From: Lichtheimia corymbifera B2541 | Taxonomy: Eukaryota; Mucoromycota; Mucoromycetes; Mucorales; Lichtheimiaceae | Assembly (NCBI GenBank): GCA_000697475.1 | Contig: JNEU01000761.1 | Span: forward strand, 1-14,392 | DNA: 14,392 nt | Direction: 5' to 3' | In this document: positions 1-10,212 of the stretch, piece after piece | How the letters are laid out: every line of letters begins with the position of its first letter | How positions within the stretch are numbered: the stretch's first letter is position 1 | Notes under the pieces: generated by a model | What the model was told of the DNA's origin: nothing | What the model saw: only the letters and a program-made list of their open reading frames with translations | Database searches by the model: none | Program-made: the position numbers and the translations under genes

Positions 1-480
1 GATGTCCACCTTAAGCCTCTTAGGCAAATCACTAAAGAGACTACTACATGTCCACCTTAAAGGCCTTAGGCAACCACTCATCCTAAGCCCATCCAGAAAA
101 GTCCCCATATAAGACCCTCTTTTTTTAAGATCCACTATAATACTAACCACCACCCGTCCACAAGGCAAGCATTAAGCGCTTCGCTTCTTAATCTAGACCT
201 CCCAAAATTTGAGAGACAAATAAAAGGACAAGGGCTTAACCTCAGCGCATCGCAGCAACAAAGGCTGCTCTACCGCGTACAGTACCCCGTCAGTACCAAT
301 CTAACTCCAAACTACCAAATTAGTATTAACTGACCCTAGCTTAGCCAACAAATTATCCTAGCTTACCTTAAACCTTAAATTCAAAACGTAATCATAAAAA
401 TCACAGAGCCTCCTTCATCTCCACAAAGGGCTTATCCAAATTTGGCACCCCTGTATCAACATCACCATCAATCAGTTTAA
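1..480. other. AT-rich stretch without recognisable gene
   Basis: No credible reading frame is present on either strand. A short imperfect direct repeat is visible: ATGTCCACCTTAA followed by a GGC-containing tail occurs at about 2-28 and again at 48-75. A small inverted repeat, ATTAAG with CTTAAT, flanks a GC-richer loop near 169-190. Nothing indicates a function. Confidence 0.6.
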
Positions 481-540
481 ACAGGCTTAAACAGGCTAAA
501 ACAGGCTAAAACAGGCTTATAACAGGCTTATAACAGGATC
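481..540. repeat. Short tandem repeat, unit AACAGGCTTA/AACAGGCTAA
   Basis: About six copies of a 10-11 bp unit built on AACAGGCT follow one another with small variations at the end of the unit (TAA, AAA, TAT). The last copy decays into AACAGGATCA. It is the left edge of a continuous series of tandem repeats running to about 2935. Confidence 0.85.
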
Positions 541-806
541 AAACCTGCTTCACCCAGGCTTAAACCAGCTTCAACATCAACCAGTAGCAACCAGCATCAG
601 CCAATCTAGCCAAACCAGCATAAGTCAACTAGCACCAACCAAATTAGCTTCAACCAGCATCAACTAGCATCAACCAAGGTAACATCACCTAGTATCAGCC
701 AGCATCAATCAAACCAGCACCAACCATCATCAACTAGCGTCACCTAGACAGCATCAACCGGTAACCAGTAACCAGTAACCAGTAAGTAGCATCAATCAGC
801 ATCAAG
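541..806. repeat. Degenerate CATCAACCAG-type repeat
   Basis: The stretch consists almost entirely of irregular variants of CAACCAGCATCAA and CAACTAGCATCAA, with an AACCAGT triplication near 765-785. Spacing is irregular, so no single period can be given. It looks like the decayed parent material of the regular 92 bp array that follows. Confidence 0.75.
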
Positions 807-1357
807 CAGCAACCAGCATCAACTAATGAGTAGGTTCAACTAGCAAGTGGCATCAACCATTAAGTAGCATCAACCAGCGTTAAGCATCAACCATCAAACA
901 GCAACCAGCATCAACTAATGAGTAGGTTCAACTAGCAAGTGGCATCAACCATTAAGTAGCATCAACCAGCGTTAAGCATCAACCATCAAACAGCAACCAG
1001 CATCAACTAATGAGTAGGTTCAACTAGCAAGTGGCATCAACCATTAAGTAGCATCAACCAGCGTTAAGCATCAACCATCAAACAGCAACCAGCATCAACT
1101 AATGAGTAGGTTCAACTAGCAAGTGGCATCAACCATTAAGTAGCATCAACCAGCGTTAAGCATCAACCATCAAACAGCAACCAGCATCAACTAATGAGTA
1201 GGTTCAACTAGCAAGTGGCATCAACCATTAAGTAGCATCAACCAGCGTTAAGCATCAACCATCAAACAGCAACCAGCATCAACTAATGAGTAGGTTCAAC
1301 TAGCAAGTGGCATCAACCATTAAGTAGCATCAACCAGCGTTAAGCATCAACCATCAA
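807..1357. repeat. 92 bp minisatellite, six near-identical copies
   Basis: The string AACCAGCATCAACTAATGAG starts at 811, 903, 995, 1087, 1179 and 1271, a constant period of 92 bp. By eye the copies are identical until the sixth breaks off at about 1357. The unit contains ATGAGTAGG with stop codons, and 92 is not a multiple of three, so the array is not coding. The lack of divergence, compared with the degenerate flanks, indicates recent amplification or active homogenisation. An assembly copy-number error is also possible. Confidence 0.95.
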
Positions 1358-1610
1358 CTAGCGTCAAGCATCAACCAGTGTCAAGCATCAACCAAGGTCA
1401 CGCATCAAGTGTCAAGCATCAACCAGTGTCAAGCATCAAGTGTCAAGCATCAAGTGTCAAGCATCAAGTATCAAGCATCAAGCATCAAGCACCCGGTATT
1501 AAGCATCAAGCATCAAGCACCCGGTATTAAGCATCAAGCATCAATCAGCATCAAGCGTTAAGCATCAACCAGCATCAGCATCAACCAGTATCAATGGGTG
1601 CACCAATCCC
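1358..1610. repeat. Degenerate CATCAAG repeats with a 28 bp duplication
   Basis: Irregular GCATCAAGTGTCAAG and GCATCAACCAGTGTCAAG units run through this stretch. A 28 bp unit beginning CACCCGGTATTAAG is duplicated at 1490 and 1518. It is a continuation of the CATCAA-type satellite-like region to the left. Confidence 0.8.
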
Positions 1611-1627
1611 ATATACTGTCCTCAATA

Positions 1628-2277
1628 TCTGCTCACATCACCTGTAAGCATCAGCATCACCAGCTTTGGATTCAGAGAAATCTAGCTGCATCAAGGCTAG
1701 CTCCTTTTTAATAATGACCATTGCATCTGCCCACAACACATGTAAGCATCAACATCATCAACTTTGCATTTAAAGGAATCTAGCTGCCTCATGGCTAGCT
1801 CCTGTTCAATAATGACCATTGCACCTGCCTACAACACATGTAAGCATTAGCATCATCAACTTTGTATTTAAAGGAATCTAGCTGCACCAAGGCTAGTTCC
1901 TGTTTAACATCAATAACTGCATCTGCCCACAACGCATATAAGCATCAACATCATCAACTTTGCATTTAAGAGTCTAGCTGCACCAAGGCTAGCTCCTGTT
2001 AAACGGCAATCACTGCATCTGCCCACAACACAAGTAAGCATCAGCATCATCAACTTTGCTTTTAAAGGAATCTAGCTGCACCAAGGCTAGCTCCTGTTTA
2101 ACATCAATCACTGCATCAGCATCACCAACTTTGCTTTTAAAGGAATCTAGCTGCACCAAGGCTAGTTCCTATTAAACGGCAATCACTGCATCTGCCACAA
2201 CGCATATAAACATCAACATCACCAACTTCGCATTCAAAGGAATCTAGCTGCACCAAGGCTAGCTCCTATCATCAATG
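1628..2277. repeat. About 98 bp tandem array, seven diverged copies
   Basis: Units begin at about 1628 (most diverged), then at GCATCTGCC-like starts at 1723, 1821, 1919, 2015, 2113 and 2188. Spacings are 98, 98, 96, 98 and 75; the 2113 copy has lost about 23 bp. Each unit carries TAAGCATCA, CATCAACTTTG, a GGAATCTAGCTGC core and GGCTAGCTCC. In every unit CTAGC is followed after nine bases by GCTAG, so each can fold a 5 bp stem. Divergence between copies is much higher than in the 92 bp array. No reading frame persists. Confidence 0.92.
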
Positions 2278-2479
2278 ATCTCCTGCTATAAATCGAATGC
2301 CATTATGAGAAACAATGGTAGCTGCATCATGGGAATCAATTGCTCAACGGAATATGCCATTGCATGCTAGATAGGGAAAGCTTGGTATGTAAACCATTAG
2401 CGTAGACTAGATGATGACTTAACCTTATAGGAAGTATAGTATACAATAAAGTGACCATCTCAACACAATATTGCATTTG
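2278..2479. other. Short unique-looking spacer
   Basis: About 200 bp between two repeat arrays. It starts as the tail of the 98 bp array and then shows no repeat, no reading frame of note and no recognised motif. Confidence 0.5.
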
Positions 2480-2935
2480 AATCTACCTTCAGCCAGTATG
2501 TTTAAGCACAATAGCTTAAGGCTAGCTTGGATAAGCCTTAGATAGTAGGCCAAGCACCTCTGCATAGATACCTCTACTCTCGGTAAACCTAGGAATAAAA
2601 ACGTCTTAGTTTACCTAGTAAACTTCTAAAGCTTAGGATACTTACAATCTGAGGTTCAGCGAAAGCCTTAGAACCCTGCTTACAGATGCTCTGCTCACAG
2701 ATAGTTTAAATCTACCTTCAGCCAGTACATTTAAGCACAGTGACTTCAGGCTAGCTTGCGTAAGCCTTAGATAGTAAGCCAAGCATCTCTGCATAGCTAC
2801 TTCTACTCTTGGTAAACCTAGGAATAAAAACGTCTTAGCTTATCTAGTCAACTTCTAAAGCTTAGGATACTTACAACCTGAGGTTCAGTAAAAGCCTTAA
2901 TACCCTGCTCACAGATGCCCTGCTCGCAGATACGT
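2480..2935. repeat. 229 bp direct duplication
   Basis: The sequence starting ATCTACCTTCAGCCAGTA at 2481 recurs at 2710, a spacing of 229 bp. The similarity continues through the GATAGTAGGCCAAGC-like, CCTAGGAATAAAAACGTCTT and GCTTAGGATACTTACAA segments to about 2935. The copies differ by scattered substitutions. The first copy contains an intact 7 bp inverted repeat (GGTAAAC 2582-2588 with GTTTACC 2609-2615). In the second copy the right arm is degraded to GCTTATC. I see no coding potential. Confidence 0.9.
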
Positions 2936-3035
2936 CGACAGATCACCTCCTCTCATGAATCCTGGGGTACCCATTTTTCGAAAAACGTCCAGGAGCGCTT
3001 TACCCACCGACGTAATGTACCTCGGAGTTTGAACA

Positions 3036-3122
3036 AATGACCGAACCAAAAATGACCGAAAAATGACCGAAGATGACTGAAAAAATGACCGAAAAACAAA
3101 TGACCGAAAGCAAATGACCGAA
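3036..3122. repeat. AATGACCGAA short interspersed array
   Basis: AATGACCGAA occurs at 3036, 3051, 3062, 3084, 3099 and 3113, with one variant (GATGACTGAA) at 3072. Spacings vary from 10 to 15 bp and are filled with A-rich sequence. Read on the minus strand this gives an artificial FRSF-type repeated peptide, which I do not consider a gene. Confidence 0.85.
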
Positions 3123-3179
3123 ATCACGTGCCAATGATGGAATGTCGCTGCGATTACCAGCAGCATGCATCGATTACAT

Positions 3180-3582
3180 GCAGCTATGACGAAAAAGTGT
3201 CTTTTTAAACGTCTACCTTTTATTTCCCTTTCCTATTCTCATTGTTACATGCTATAGTAATAACAGTTTCCCTCATATGTTCCCTCCTTCCAAGTTAGCT
3301 CTCTGATATTCATGATCCATGAGCATAATCCATTGATTCCATATGTCCGGAATGCAGTGTATATTGAAAATAATCGATCCATCTTCGCTAGATAAATTTC
3401 TATCTTGCCAAGAGCTACCCTTGATGCACTATAGAAAATAAACAGCACTTGAATGAGATGCATTAGAAGAAGAATCCATTGAACACCACCATCACGATAT
3501 GGCCACTCACCATGTTGTTTTGAAATAAGCAATGACATCCTTCTGAATCGTCCCATCTCCATCACCGATAAATTGAACCAGC
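3180..3582. repeat. Diverged gamma-type block (gamma-0)
   Basis: This stretch resembles the gamma blocks further right. It shares a CTTGCCAAGAGCTACC segment and a run resembling the gamma-type GCAATG-CATCC module. Similarity is lower than among the later gamma copies. It marks the left edge of the higher-order array. The longest minus-strand reading frame here (106 codons, 3245-3565) has no recognisable domain and no matching frame in the other copies. Confidence 0.45.
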
Positions 3583-4165
3583 TTGTTATCTTGCTTCAAG
3601 CAATGCCATCCTGCATCATCCATGTCCTTGACCTTGACAAATAAAAGAGTGAGCCCTTCCCGTAGTTCACTGTGGTGTGTTCGAAACACTACCTTGTTCA
3701 TCCAGTACAGCAATAACCAAAGAACACGCTTGACGTATACTGCTTGTTGCTTGTATAAAATAAAACTCAGGGGCAAGCCGTGGTATCCACACTACAAGTC
3801 GAGACGGCCAACACATGACGAAGCTAATGGCAGCTGCTGCAATTGAGGTTGTCAAGAATGAACGATGTAGAAAGGGAGCAAATGGGTGTGTGGTATCAAG
3901 CACAGTGTGTTGTAATAGTGTCTGCACTGCCCATGGACTTGCCACTCGGTCGAATCGGATCGGTTCAAAGCAATTGTGACCACGGCATGATGGAGACAAG
4001 CATACCAATTGCACGCAGCTTGTAAATGGGGTTGGACATTGTAAAGTGGGACGAGTTGAAGAGCGTAGTGGTGAAAAGAAAATAACCTGGAAGCGGAAGA
4101 GCAGTGGAAATTCTGAAGAGCTGGGCATTGTTGCTATGACAACACACAACATGCACCTCTTTGTT
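3583..4165. repeat. Alpha block, copy 1
   Basis: First of five copies of a roughly 600-800 bp block. Landmarks are CTTGACAAATAAAAG (anchor CAAATAAAAG at 3638), CCTTGTTCATCCAGTA, GAACACGCTTGACGTATAC, GACGAAGCTAATGG and TTCTGAAGAGCTGGGCATTG (to about 4132). This copy lacks the ACCATGGCGTCTGCC segment present in copies 2-4. Both strands carry short reading frames, but they change frame between copies, so no gene is called. Boundaries are approximate and set by comparison among copies. Confidence 0.8.
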
Positions 4166-5100
4166 CATCTCACCCCTTCCTGGTGCACTAATGAAAGTTA
4201 TCCTTTGATACGTGCCCTACCTAATGCATAATCCATCATTCAAATTGGATGCGATCCGGACGAGATATCGCTTATATCAGTCATTTACATACATGGTCAC
4301 TACGCCTAATTGCTCACCTTAATCTCACATGTTGGATAATAAAAAATATCCTTTTGACTGGTGATAATAAGATGAATCAATCGCAGAGTTTATTACACGC
4401 ATGCATAATGATCTTTCTGCAGCATTGATAAAAGCGCACCTTGTTGCATGTCACGATTTTACTCCTCTTTTTCTTTTTCTTTCTCATTCCCTGTAGTAGT
4501 AGAAGTTATCCTGTTACGTCCCGGCTATCCAATGAATGCACCCGTATTTAGATTAGACGGCATCTGGATGACATAGCTTTTATCAGTCATTTGCATACAT
4601 AGCCAGTGTGCACGATTGCTCATCTTAATGTCACATGTTGAATGATGGAAGATACCCTTTTGACTAGTGACAATATGCAGATTCCATCTATGGATCGATT
4701 GCATGCAGCGCGATGATGTTTTGGCTGTGACGGGTGAAGCTCTTATTGCATCATCTCATTTTACTCTTCTTTTTCTTTCTCATCCTCACTCGTTGTAGTC
4801 CTTGTATGTATGTTCTCAATATCCAATGAATGCACCAGTATCAAGATTGGATACGATCATAATGAGATCTCGGTCGTACCACACGAAAACACGCACATGA
4901 TGACCCACATTCCTTGTCAGCGATACGTCAACCAAGTGATCACGCTGACAACCATATCCACACACGACCAAATGCCTGCTGCTGTATATTCCAAAAAGCA
5001 ATCACCCCTTCCAATCCAACTCCCTCATGTTCGTGATCCATTTCACCATCATCCCTTGCTCCATCAACATAACTCCTTGATCCAAATCAGACATGCATAA
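4166..5100. repeat. Beta block, copy 1, with three internal roughly 300 bp subunits
   Basis: Three related subunits follow each other, with starts near 4192, 4502 and 4800. Shared landmarks include ATCCAATGAATGCACC, a GATT(G/A)GA(T/C) segment, CAGTCATTT(A/G)CATACAT, CTCA(C/T)CTTAAT(C/G)TCACATGTTG and CCCTTTTGACT(A/G)GTGA. The whole block recurs at about 6506-7330. No conserved reading frame was found; the longest frames of about 96 codons are not shared between copies. Confidence 0.75.
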
Positions 5101-5700
5101 AAGCTCCCAGAATGTATTGCAACGATAAATCTGTACTATAGATAATCCACTACCTTGCCATGAGCTGCTGTTGTCCACTGTCATCCACAGAACCAAGTAG
5201 CAGCTGCATCAGATGTATTAGCGATCATGCGTTGAGATGCACACCCATTTCCAAAGCCATACCTCGTCCTTTGCATGTATGTCTTGCCATCCATTCATGT
5301 AAAAAAGAATCGGTCCATTCCTCCACCATCATAGAACCGCTCGCCTATTCGTCTTGAGGAAAGCAGCGCCATCCACCAAGTATTATCCTGCATCGATGTG
5401 AATAAGAATTGGATCCACTTTACCATCATGATAAAAATACTCGCCTTGTTGTCCTGTGCCATCCGATTTACATGGTCCATTCCTTTGAAAAACGAGCGAT
5501 CCACCCATCAACGAGATAAATCGATTCCTCTTGCTGTCTTGTATAAAACAATGCCATACACCAAGTACTATCCTGCATCGATGTGAAATAAGAATTGGAT
5601 CAACTCCATCGTCACGATAAAAAGACTCACCTTGTTATCCTATATCCTCCAGTTTAAATGACCCGTTCCTTTGAAAAACAAGCGATCCACCCATCACCAA
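5101..5700. repeat. Gamma block, copy 1, with 186 bp subunits
   Basis: The block begins with an AGAATGTATTGC segment and GATAATCCACTACCTTGCCA (5141). It then has a strongly conserved core around 5181-5255 (CAGATGTATTAGC, GAGATGCACACCCATTTCC). After this come subunits of about 186 bp, each ending near AATAAGAATTGGATCC and ATAAAAA-ACTC(A/G)CCTTGTT (about 5438 and 5624). On the minus strand the last element reads GACAACAAGGYGAGT, resembling a 5' splice site, but no conserved exon frame accompanies it. Confidence 0.75.
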
Positions 5701-6505
5701 GTCAAAGCCATCGATCCATGTAGAAAAGAACCATCCGGTCTCCATCATCATGATAAAAAGATGCACATACACCCAATCGCTCTGCCTTGACAAATAAAAG
5801 CGTCAACCCTTTCTGTTGTAGTATATCGTTTTCCTTCATCACCATGGCGTCTGCCAAACACTTTACCTTGTTCATGCAGTTTATCCATGTCCAGACATAT
5901 GCTGCTGGTTGCTTGTATATGTCACCAAGCCTGTGTCGAATAAAGAGCACGATTCAAGACGGCCAACAGAAGACAAACTAATGACGACTGCTGCAATTGG
6001 CATTGAGAGTAATGAGCGTTGTAGAAAAGAGCGAGTGGGTGTGTAGTGTCAAATAAAAAGCGTGTTGTAATAGCGTTTGAAGTATACTCCTTGCTGCTTA
6101 TATAAAAGACCAAGCCTGTGTCCAATACATAGCACGATTCAAGACGGTCAACCCATGACGAAGCTAATAGAAGCTGTTGCATTTGTCGTCGAGAAGAATG
6201 AGCGTTGTAGAAAAGAGTGGTGTCAAACAAAAAGCGTGTTGTAATAGTGTCTGCACTCGCGTTGACTTGTTGGTCAGTTGAATCGGGTTGGATCAAAGCA
6301 ATCGTGGGCTTGGCATGGTGGTGAGAAGCGGGTCAATTGCACGCAGCTTGTAGATCGGGTTGAACATGGGCTAAATGGGACGAGTTGAAAAGCGTAGAGG
6401 TGAAGAGAAGATAACCTGGAGAGGAAAAGCAGCGGAAATTCTGAAGAGCTGGGCATTGTTGCTATGACAACATACAGCATGCACCTCTTTGTTCATCTCA
6501 CCCCT
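5701..6505. repeat. Alpha block, copy 2
   Basis: The anchor CAAATAAAAG is at 5791, 2153 bp from copy 1. It contains CACCATGGCGTCTGCC at about 5840. A second, partial repeat of the block's internal GAATGAGCGTTGTAGAAAAGAG segment occurs at 6010 and again near 6196, so this copy carries an internal duplication of about 190 bp. It ends with TTCTGAAGAGCTGGGCATTG and CATGCACCTCTTTGTTCATC as in copy 1. No gene is called. Confidence 0.8.
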
Positions 6506-7330
6506 TCCTGGTGTACTAATGAAAGTTATCCTCTGATATGCCCTCTTTCTAATGCATGGTCCATCATTCAAATTGGATGCGATCCGGACTAGATATCGCT
6601 TATATCAGTCATTTACATACATGGTCACTACGCCTAATTGCTCATCTTAATGTCACATGTTGAATGATGGAAAATACCCTTTTGACTGGTGACAATATGC
6701 TGATCCCATCCATAGATCGATTGAATGCAGCCATCAAAATCTTTCTGCAGTGATGATAAAAGCATACCTTATTGCATGTCCTGATTTTACTCTTCGTTTT
6801 CTTTCTCATCCTCACTAGCTGTACTAAGAAAAGTTATCCTGTTACGCCCCAGCCATCCAATGAATGCACCCGTTTTTAGATTAAATGAGGTGTGGATGAC
6901 ATATCGCTTATACCTGTCATTTACATACATAGCCAGTATTCCTGATTGCTCGTAATAATGTCTCGTGTTGGATAATGGAAAACATCCTCTTGATCACCAG
7001 CAATATGCTGATTCCATCTATGGATCGCTTGCATGCAACATGCTGATGTTTTCGTCGTGGTGGTTGAAGCGTCTCTTATTGAATGTCCTCATTTTACGCC
7101 CCTTTTCCTCTCTTATTCTCACTTGCTGTAGTCCTCGTATGTTTCCTCTATCCCATGAACGCATCAGTATCCAGATTGGATACAATCACGACGAGAGCTT
7201 GGTTTCAGCACACACGACCAAATGCCTGCTGCTGCATAATCCGAAAAGCAATCATCCCTTCGAGCCCTCTCATCCGTGATCCATCAGCACAATCCCGTGC
7301 CCCATCACCATAAGCTCTTGATCCAAATCA
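6506..7330. repeat. Beta block, copy 2
   Basis: Matches beta copy 1 over most of its length, with subunit starts near 6521, 6828 and 7130. The stretch at about 6560-6660 is almost identical to 4235-4330, including TCATTTACATACATGGTCAC. The offset between copies is about 2328 bp. Short plus-strand frames (for example 6965-7279) are not conserved between the two copies. Confidence 0.75.
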
Positions 7331-7920
7331 GACATGTAGAAAAGATCATCGTCCTCCCAGAATGTATTGCCAATGATAAATCCGTACTATAGATAATCCA
7401 CTACCTTGCCATGAGCTGCCATTGTCCCTTGTCATCCCCAGAACCAAGTAACACCTGAATCAGATGTATTAGCCATCATGAATTGAGATGCACACCCATT
7501 TCCAAAGTCGCCATATTACCCTATCCTTCGTGCGTGTAATCTTGCCATCCATTGCCTTGAATAAAAAGCGATTCACCCATCATGTCATCTTGTTGTCTTG
7601 CATAAAGCAATGCCATCTACCACGCAAGTTCGTAAGAATTGAATCCTCTCCGTCATCATGATAAAACCACTCACCTTGCTGTCCTGTGCTATGTGATTTA
7701 CACGATCCATTCCTTGGAAAAGCAAGTGACACCATTACCAAGATAAATCGATTCATCTTCTTGTCTTGAATAAAGCAACATTCATCAAGTATTATCCTGC
7801 ATCCATGCGAATAAGAATTGGATCCACTCCATCGTCATGATAAAACTGCTCACCTTACTGTCCTATGTCATCCGATTTACAGCGCCTGTTCCCTTGAAAA
7901 ACAAACGATCCACCCATCAC
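7331..7920. repeat. Gamma block, copy 2
   Basis: GATAATCCACTACCTTGCCA at 7392 and the conserved core near 7432-7505 match gamma copy 1 at a constant offset of 2251 bp. The 186 bp-type subunits with GAATAAGAATTGGATCCACT and CTCACCTTRCTGTCC follow. Small indels disrupt any frame shared with copy 1. Confidence 0.75.
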
Positions 7921-8510
7921 CAAAGTCAAAGCGATCGATCCATGTAAAAAAGAACCATCTGGTCTCCATCATCATGACAAAAAGACGCGCCTGCACCCAA
8001 TCGTTCTGCCTTGACAAATAAAAGCGTCAACCCTTTCTGTTGTAGTATATCCGCTCCTCCATTACCATGGCATCTGCCAAATACTTTATATTGTTCATCC
8101 AGTATATCAATATCCAAAGAACGCGTTTGACGTGTACTCCTTGCTGCTTGGATAAAAGACCAAGGCTGTGTCGAATAAATAGCAAGATTCAATACGGCCA
8201 AGAGATAGCGAAGCTAATGACGGCTGCCGCAGTTGGCATTGAGAGTAATGAGCGTTGTAGAAAAGAGCAAGTGGATGTGTGGTGTAAACAAAAAGCGTGC
8301 TGTAATAGCGTCTGCACTCGCTGTGGGCTTGCCATTCAGTCGAATTGTGTCAGTTCAAGCAATCGTGGCATTGGGCATGGTGAAGAGAAGCAGATGAATC
8401 TGTACATGGCTTGTAGATTGGCCGAACATGGAAGAGTTGAACGTGTTGGGAAGTGTAATGGAAGAGAGAGAAAACAAGCAGCAAGCGGAAGAGGAGAGAA
8501 TTTATGCCGA
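7921..8510. repeat. Alpha block, copy 3
   Basis: The anchor CAAATAAAAG is at 8015 and CACCATGGCATCTGCC is near 8063. This copy has the longest uninterrupted plus-strand frame of the set (8067-8534, 155 codons). It also has a 91-codon minus-strand frame (7926-8201) over much of the same DNA. Neither contains a recognisable domain. Corresponding frames in the other copies are cut by stops or frameshifts, so I annotate it as repeat only. Confidence 0.78.
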
Positions 8511-9565
8511 CTGACACTCGAGGGGCAATTATGATGGTGCTGACTGGAATAGCTATAACGCAACCAACTTGGAGTATTTTTCTAATCGGTAACGTGCACA
8601 AGAAAGAGCATTGGATGCGGTAGTTTTCTTTATTAAAAGACGCCATTGATTGACAAGTAAGACATTCACATACATTCCACAGAAATGCCCAAGGTGATGC
8701 CAATCCCGAAGATCCGTTTGTGTCGTGATCCGAATAAGAGGTGGTGCAAGAATGCTCCATAATAAATTCATACGCATGTGCCAGGTGATGTTGCTGTTGG
8801 TGTTGTATATCCATTTCCTATCCAGATGATGCTCTCGGTGTTGTATAGCCACTGCCAGATCCCATCACTATATCGTTATCGCTGATCTAATAAGAACATT
8901 GTCAATGTGATGATGATAGGTGGGAGCACTACAAATCCTTACATGGACTGCCAACAAGAGGAAGTGCAAAAGAAATCCATATGCGTATACCACAATCCTT
9001 GTAGTGAATAAAGATAAACGTGTAGTTGATGTCGTATATCCACTGCAAATAAAGATGTTGACGATGTCGCTGTATATCCACTGCCAGGTCCCTTTGCTGC
9101 ATCCTTGTAGTGATCCCAAAAAGAGATGGTGACAATGCTTGTGGTGATCCAAAAAGAACCATGCAATAAATCTGTATCCATGCCATTGATGATGCTGCTA
9201 TTTGATCAAGGTAACTTGTACATGCTATGCCGATCCAGCCGATGCATCCTGGTGGTTGTCCGAAAATGAGATAGTGCAAGATGTGAATCTACGTGATGCT
9301 GCTGTCGTTTGTGTATATCCACTGCCAATCCAGATGATCCCATTTTTGCCGTGATCTCAATAAAAGGTGGTGTAAGAAGCCTCCATAATAAATCCATACG
9401 CATGTGCCAGGTGATGTTGCTGTTGGTGTTGTATATCCATTGCCAATTCCATTGATCCACCCATGTTGTTGCACCAAGTGAGGGATGTTGAAAGATGTCT
9501 GCATAGGAAATCCATACACGTGTAGCGGATGATGCTGCCATTACCAATCCATTGGTCCACTCATG
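8511..9565. repeat. Segment with GTTGTATATCCACTGCCA-type repeats
   Basis: This segment differs from alpha, beta and gamma. About 115 bp at 8700-8815 recurs at 9326-9441 with a constant 626 bp offset, including CATACGCATGTGCCAGGTGA at 8769 and 9395. TATATCCAYTGCC-like motifs recur near 8806, 9035, 9080, 9318 and 9432, which suggests an older, shorter repeat period. The segment sits where an alpha copy would otherwise be followed by beta/gamma, and it ends in a poly(A) run. It could be an inserted element or a local satellite; I recognise no protein in it. Confidence 0.6.

Positions 9566-9607
<42 letters not shown>
9566..9607 (+). repeat. Poly(A) run of 42 bases
   Basis: An uninterrupted run of 42 A follows CACTCATG and is followed by CAGGAATCGGATCC. 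In paralogous places the same junction reads GAATAAGAATTGGATCC. The run could be an expanded mononucleotide tract at that A-rich spot, or the tail of a retroposed plus-strand transcript covering the preceding segment. The exact length in an assembly is uncertain. Confidence 0.9.
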
Positions 9608-9608
<1 letters not shown>

Positions 9609-10212
9609 AGGAATCGGATCCACTCCATCACCATGATAACGAGACTCGCCTTGTTATCTTGCGTCATGCAATGCCATCCTGCATCATCCAAGTCCTTGCC
9701 TTGACAAATAAAAGCGTCAACCTCTTCTGTTGTAGTATATCGTTTTCCTCCATCACCATGGCGTCTGCCGAACAATTTACCTTGTTCATCCAGTATATCC
9801 ATATCCAGAGAACGCGTTTGACGTATGCTGCTTGTAGTTGTAAAATAGACCAAGCCTGTGTAGAATAAATAGCACGATTCAAAACGGCCAACAGGAGACG
9901 AAGCTAATGGAAGTTGCTGCAATTGGCATTGAGCGCAATGAGTGTTGTAGAAAAGAGTGGGTGGGTGGGTGGTGTCAAACAAAACGTGTGGTGTAATAGT
10001 GTCTGCGCCCGCCATGGACTCGCCAATCGGTCGAATCGAGTCAGTTCAAAGCAATCGTGGCCAAGGCATGGTGGGAACAATTGGATCAATTGCACGGTGC
10101 TTGTAGATCGGGTTGAACATGGGCTAATTGGGGCGAGTTGAAAAGTGTAGTGGTGAAGAGGAAATAACCTGGAAGCGGAAGAGCAGTGGAAATTCTGAAG
10201 AGCTAGGTATTG
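9608..10212. repeat. Alpha block, copy 4, truncated on the right
   Basis: The anchor CAAATAAAAG is at 9705 and CACCATGGCGTCTGCC is at about 9757. The match to other alpha copies continues to AATTCTGAAGAGCTAGGTATTG and stops at about 10212. There copies 1 and 2 continue TTGCTATGACAAC but this copy continues GGAACTTACCGATAATCGG. The break marks an insertion or recombination point. The beta block expected next is absent. Confidence 0.8.

Noticed and set aside
833..1330. GGTTCAACTAG in each 92 bp unit resembling a tRNA B box
   Set aside because: There is no matching A box at proper spacing and no cloverleaf could be drawn by eye.
1..2300. Regular short repeats considered as a CRISPR-like array or telomere
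   Set aside because: There is no constant-repeat/unique-spacer pattern and no TTAGGG-type telomere unit. The sequence is ordinary minisatellite.
2909..3166. Minus-strand peptide rich in FRSF repeats
   Set aside because: It is the translation of the AATGACCGAA array with varying spacers, with no conserved features.
8067..8534. 155-codon plus-strand frame in alpha copy 3
   Set aside because: No domain recognised, rich in repeat-derived Cys, and interrupted in the other alpha copies. Kept only as a weak finding about the shared ATG.
9206..10015. 269-codon minus-strand open frame, one of the longest in the window
   Set aside because: It reads straight through the 42-base homopolymer as a run of Phe and joins two unrelated repeat types. 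The corresponding frames in sister copies are shifted.
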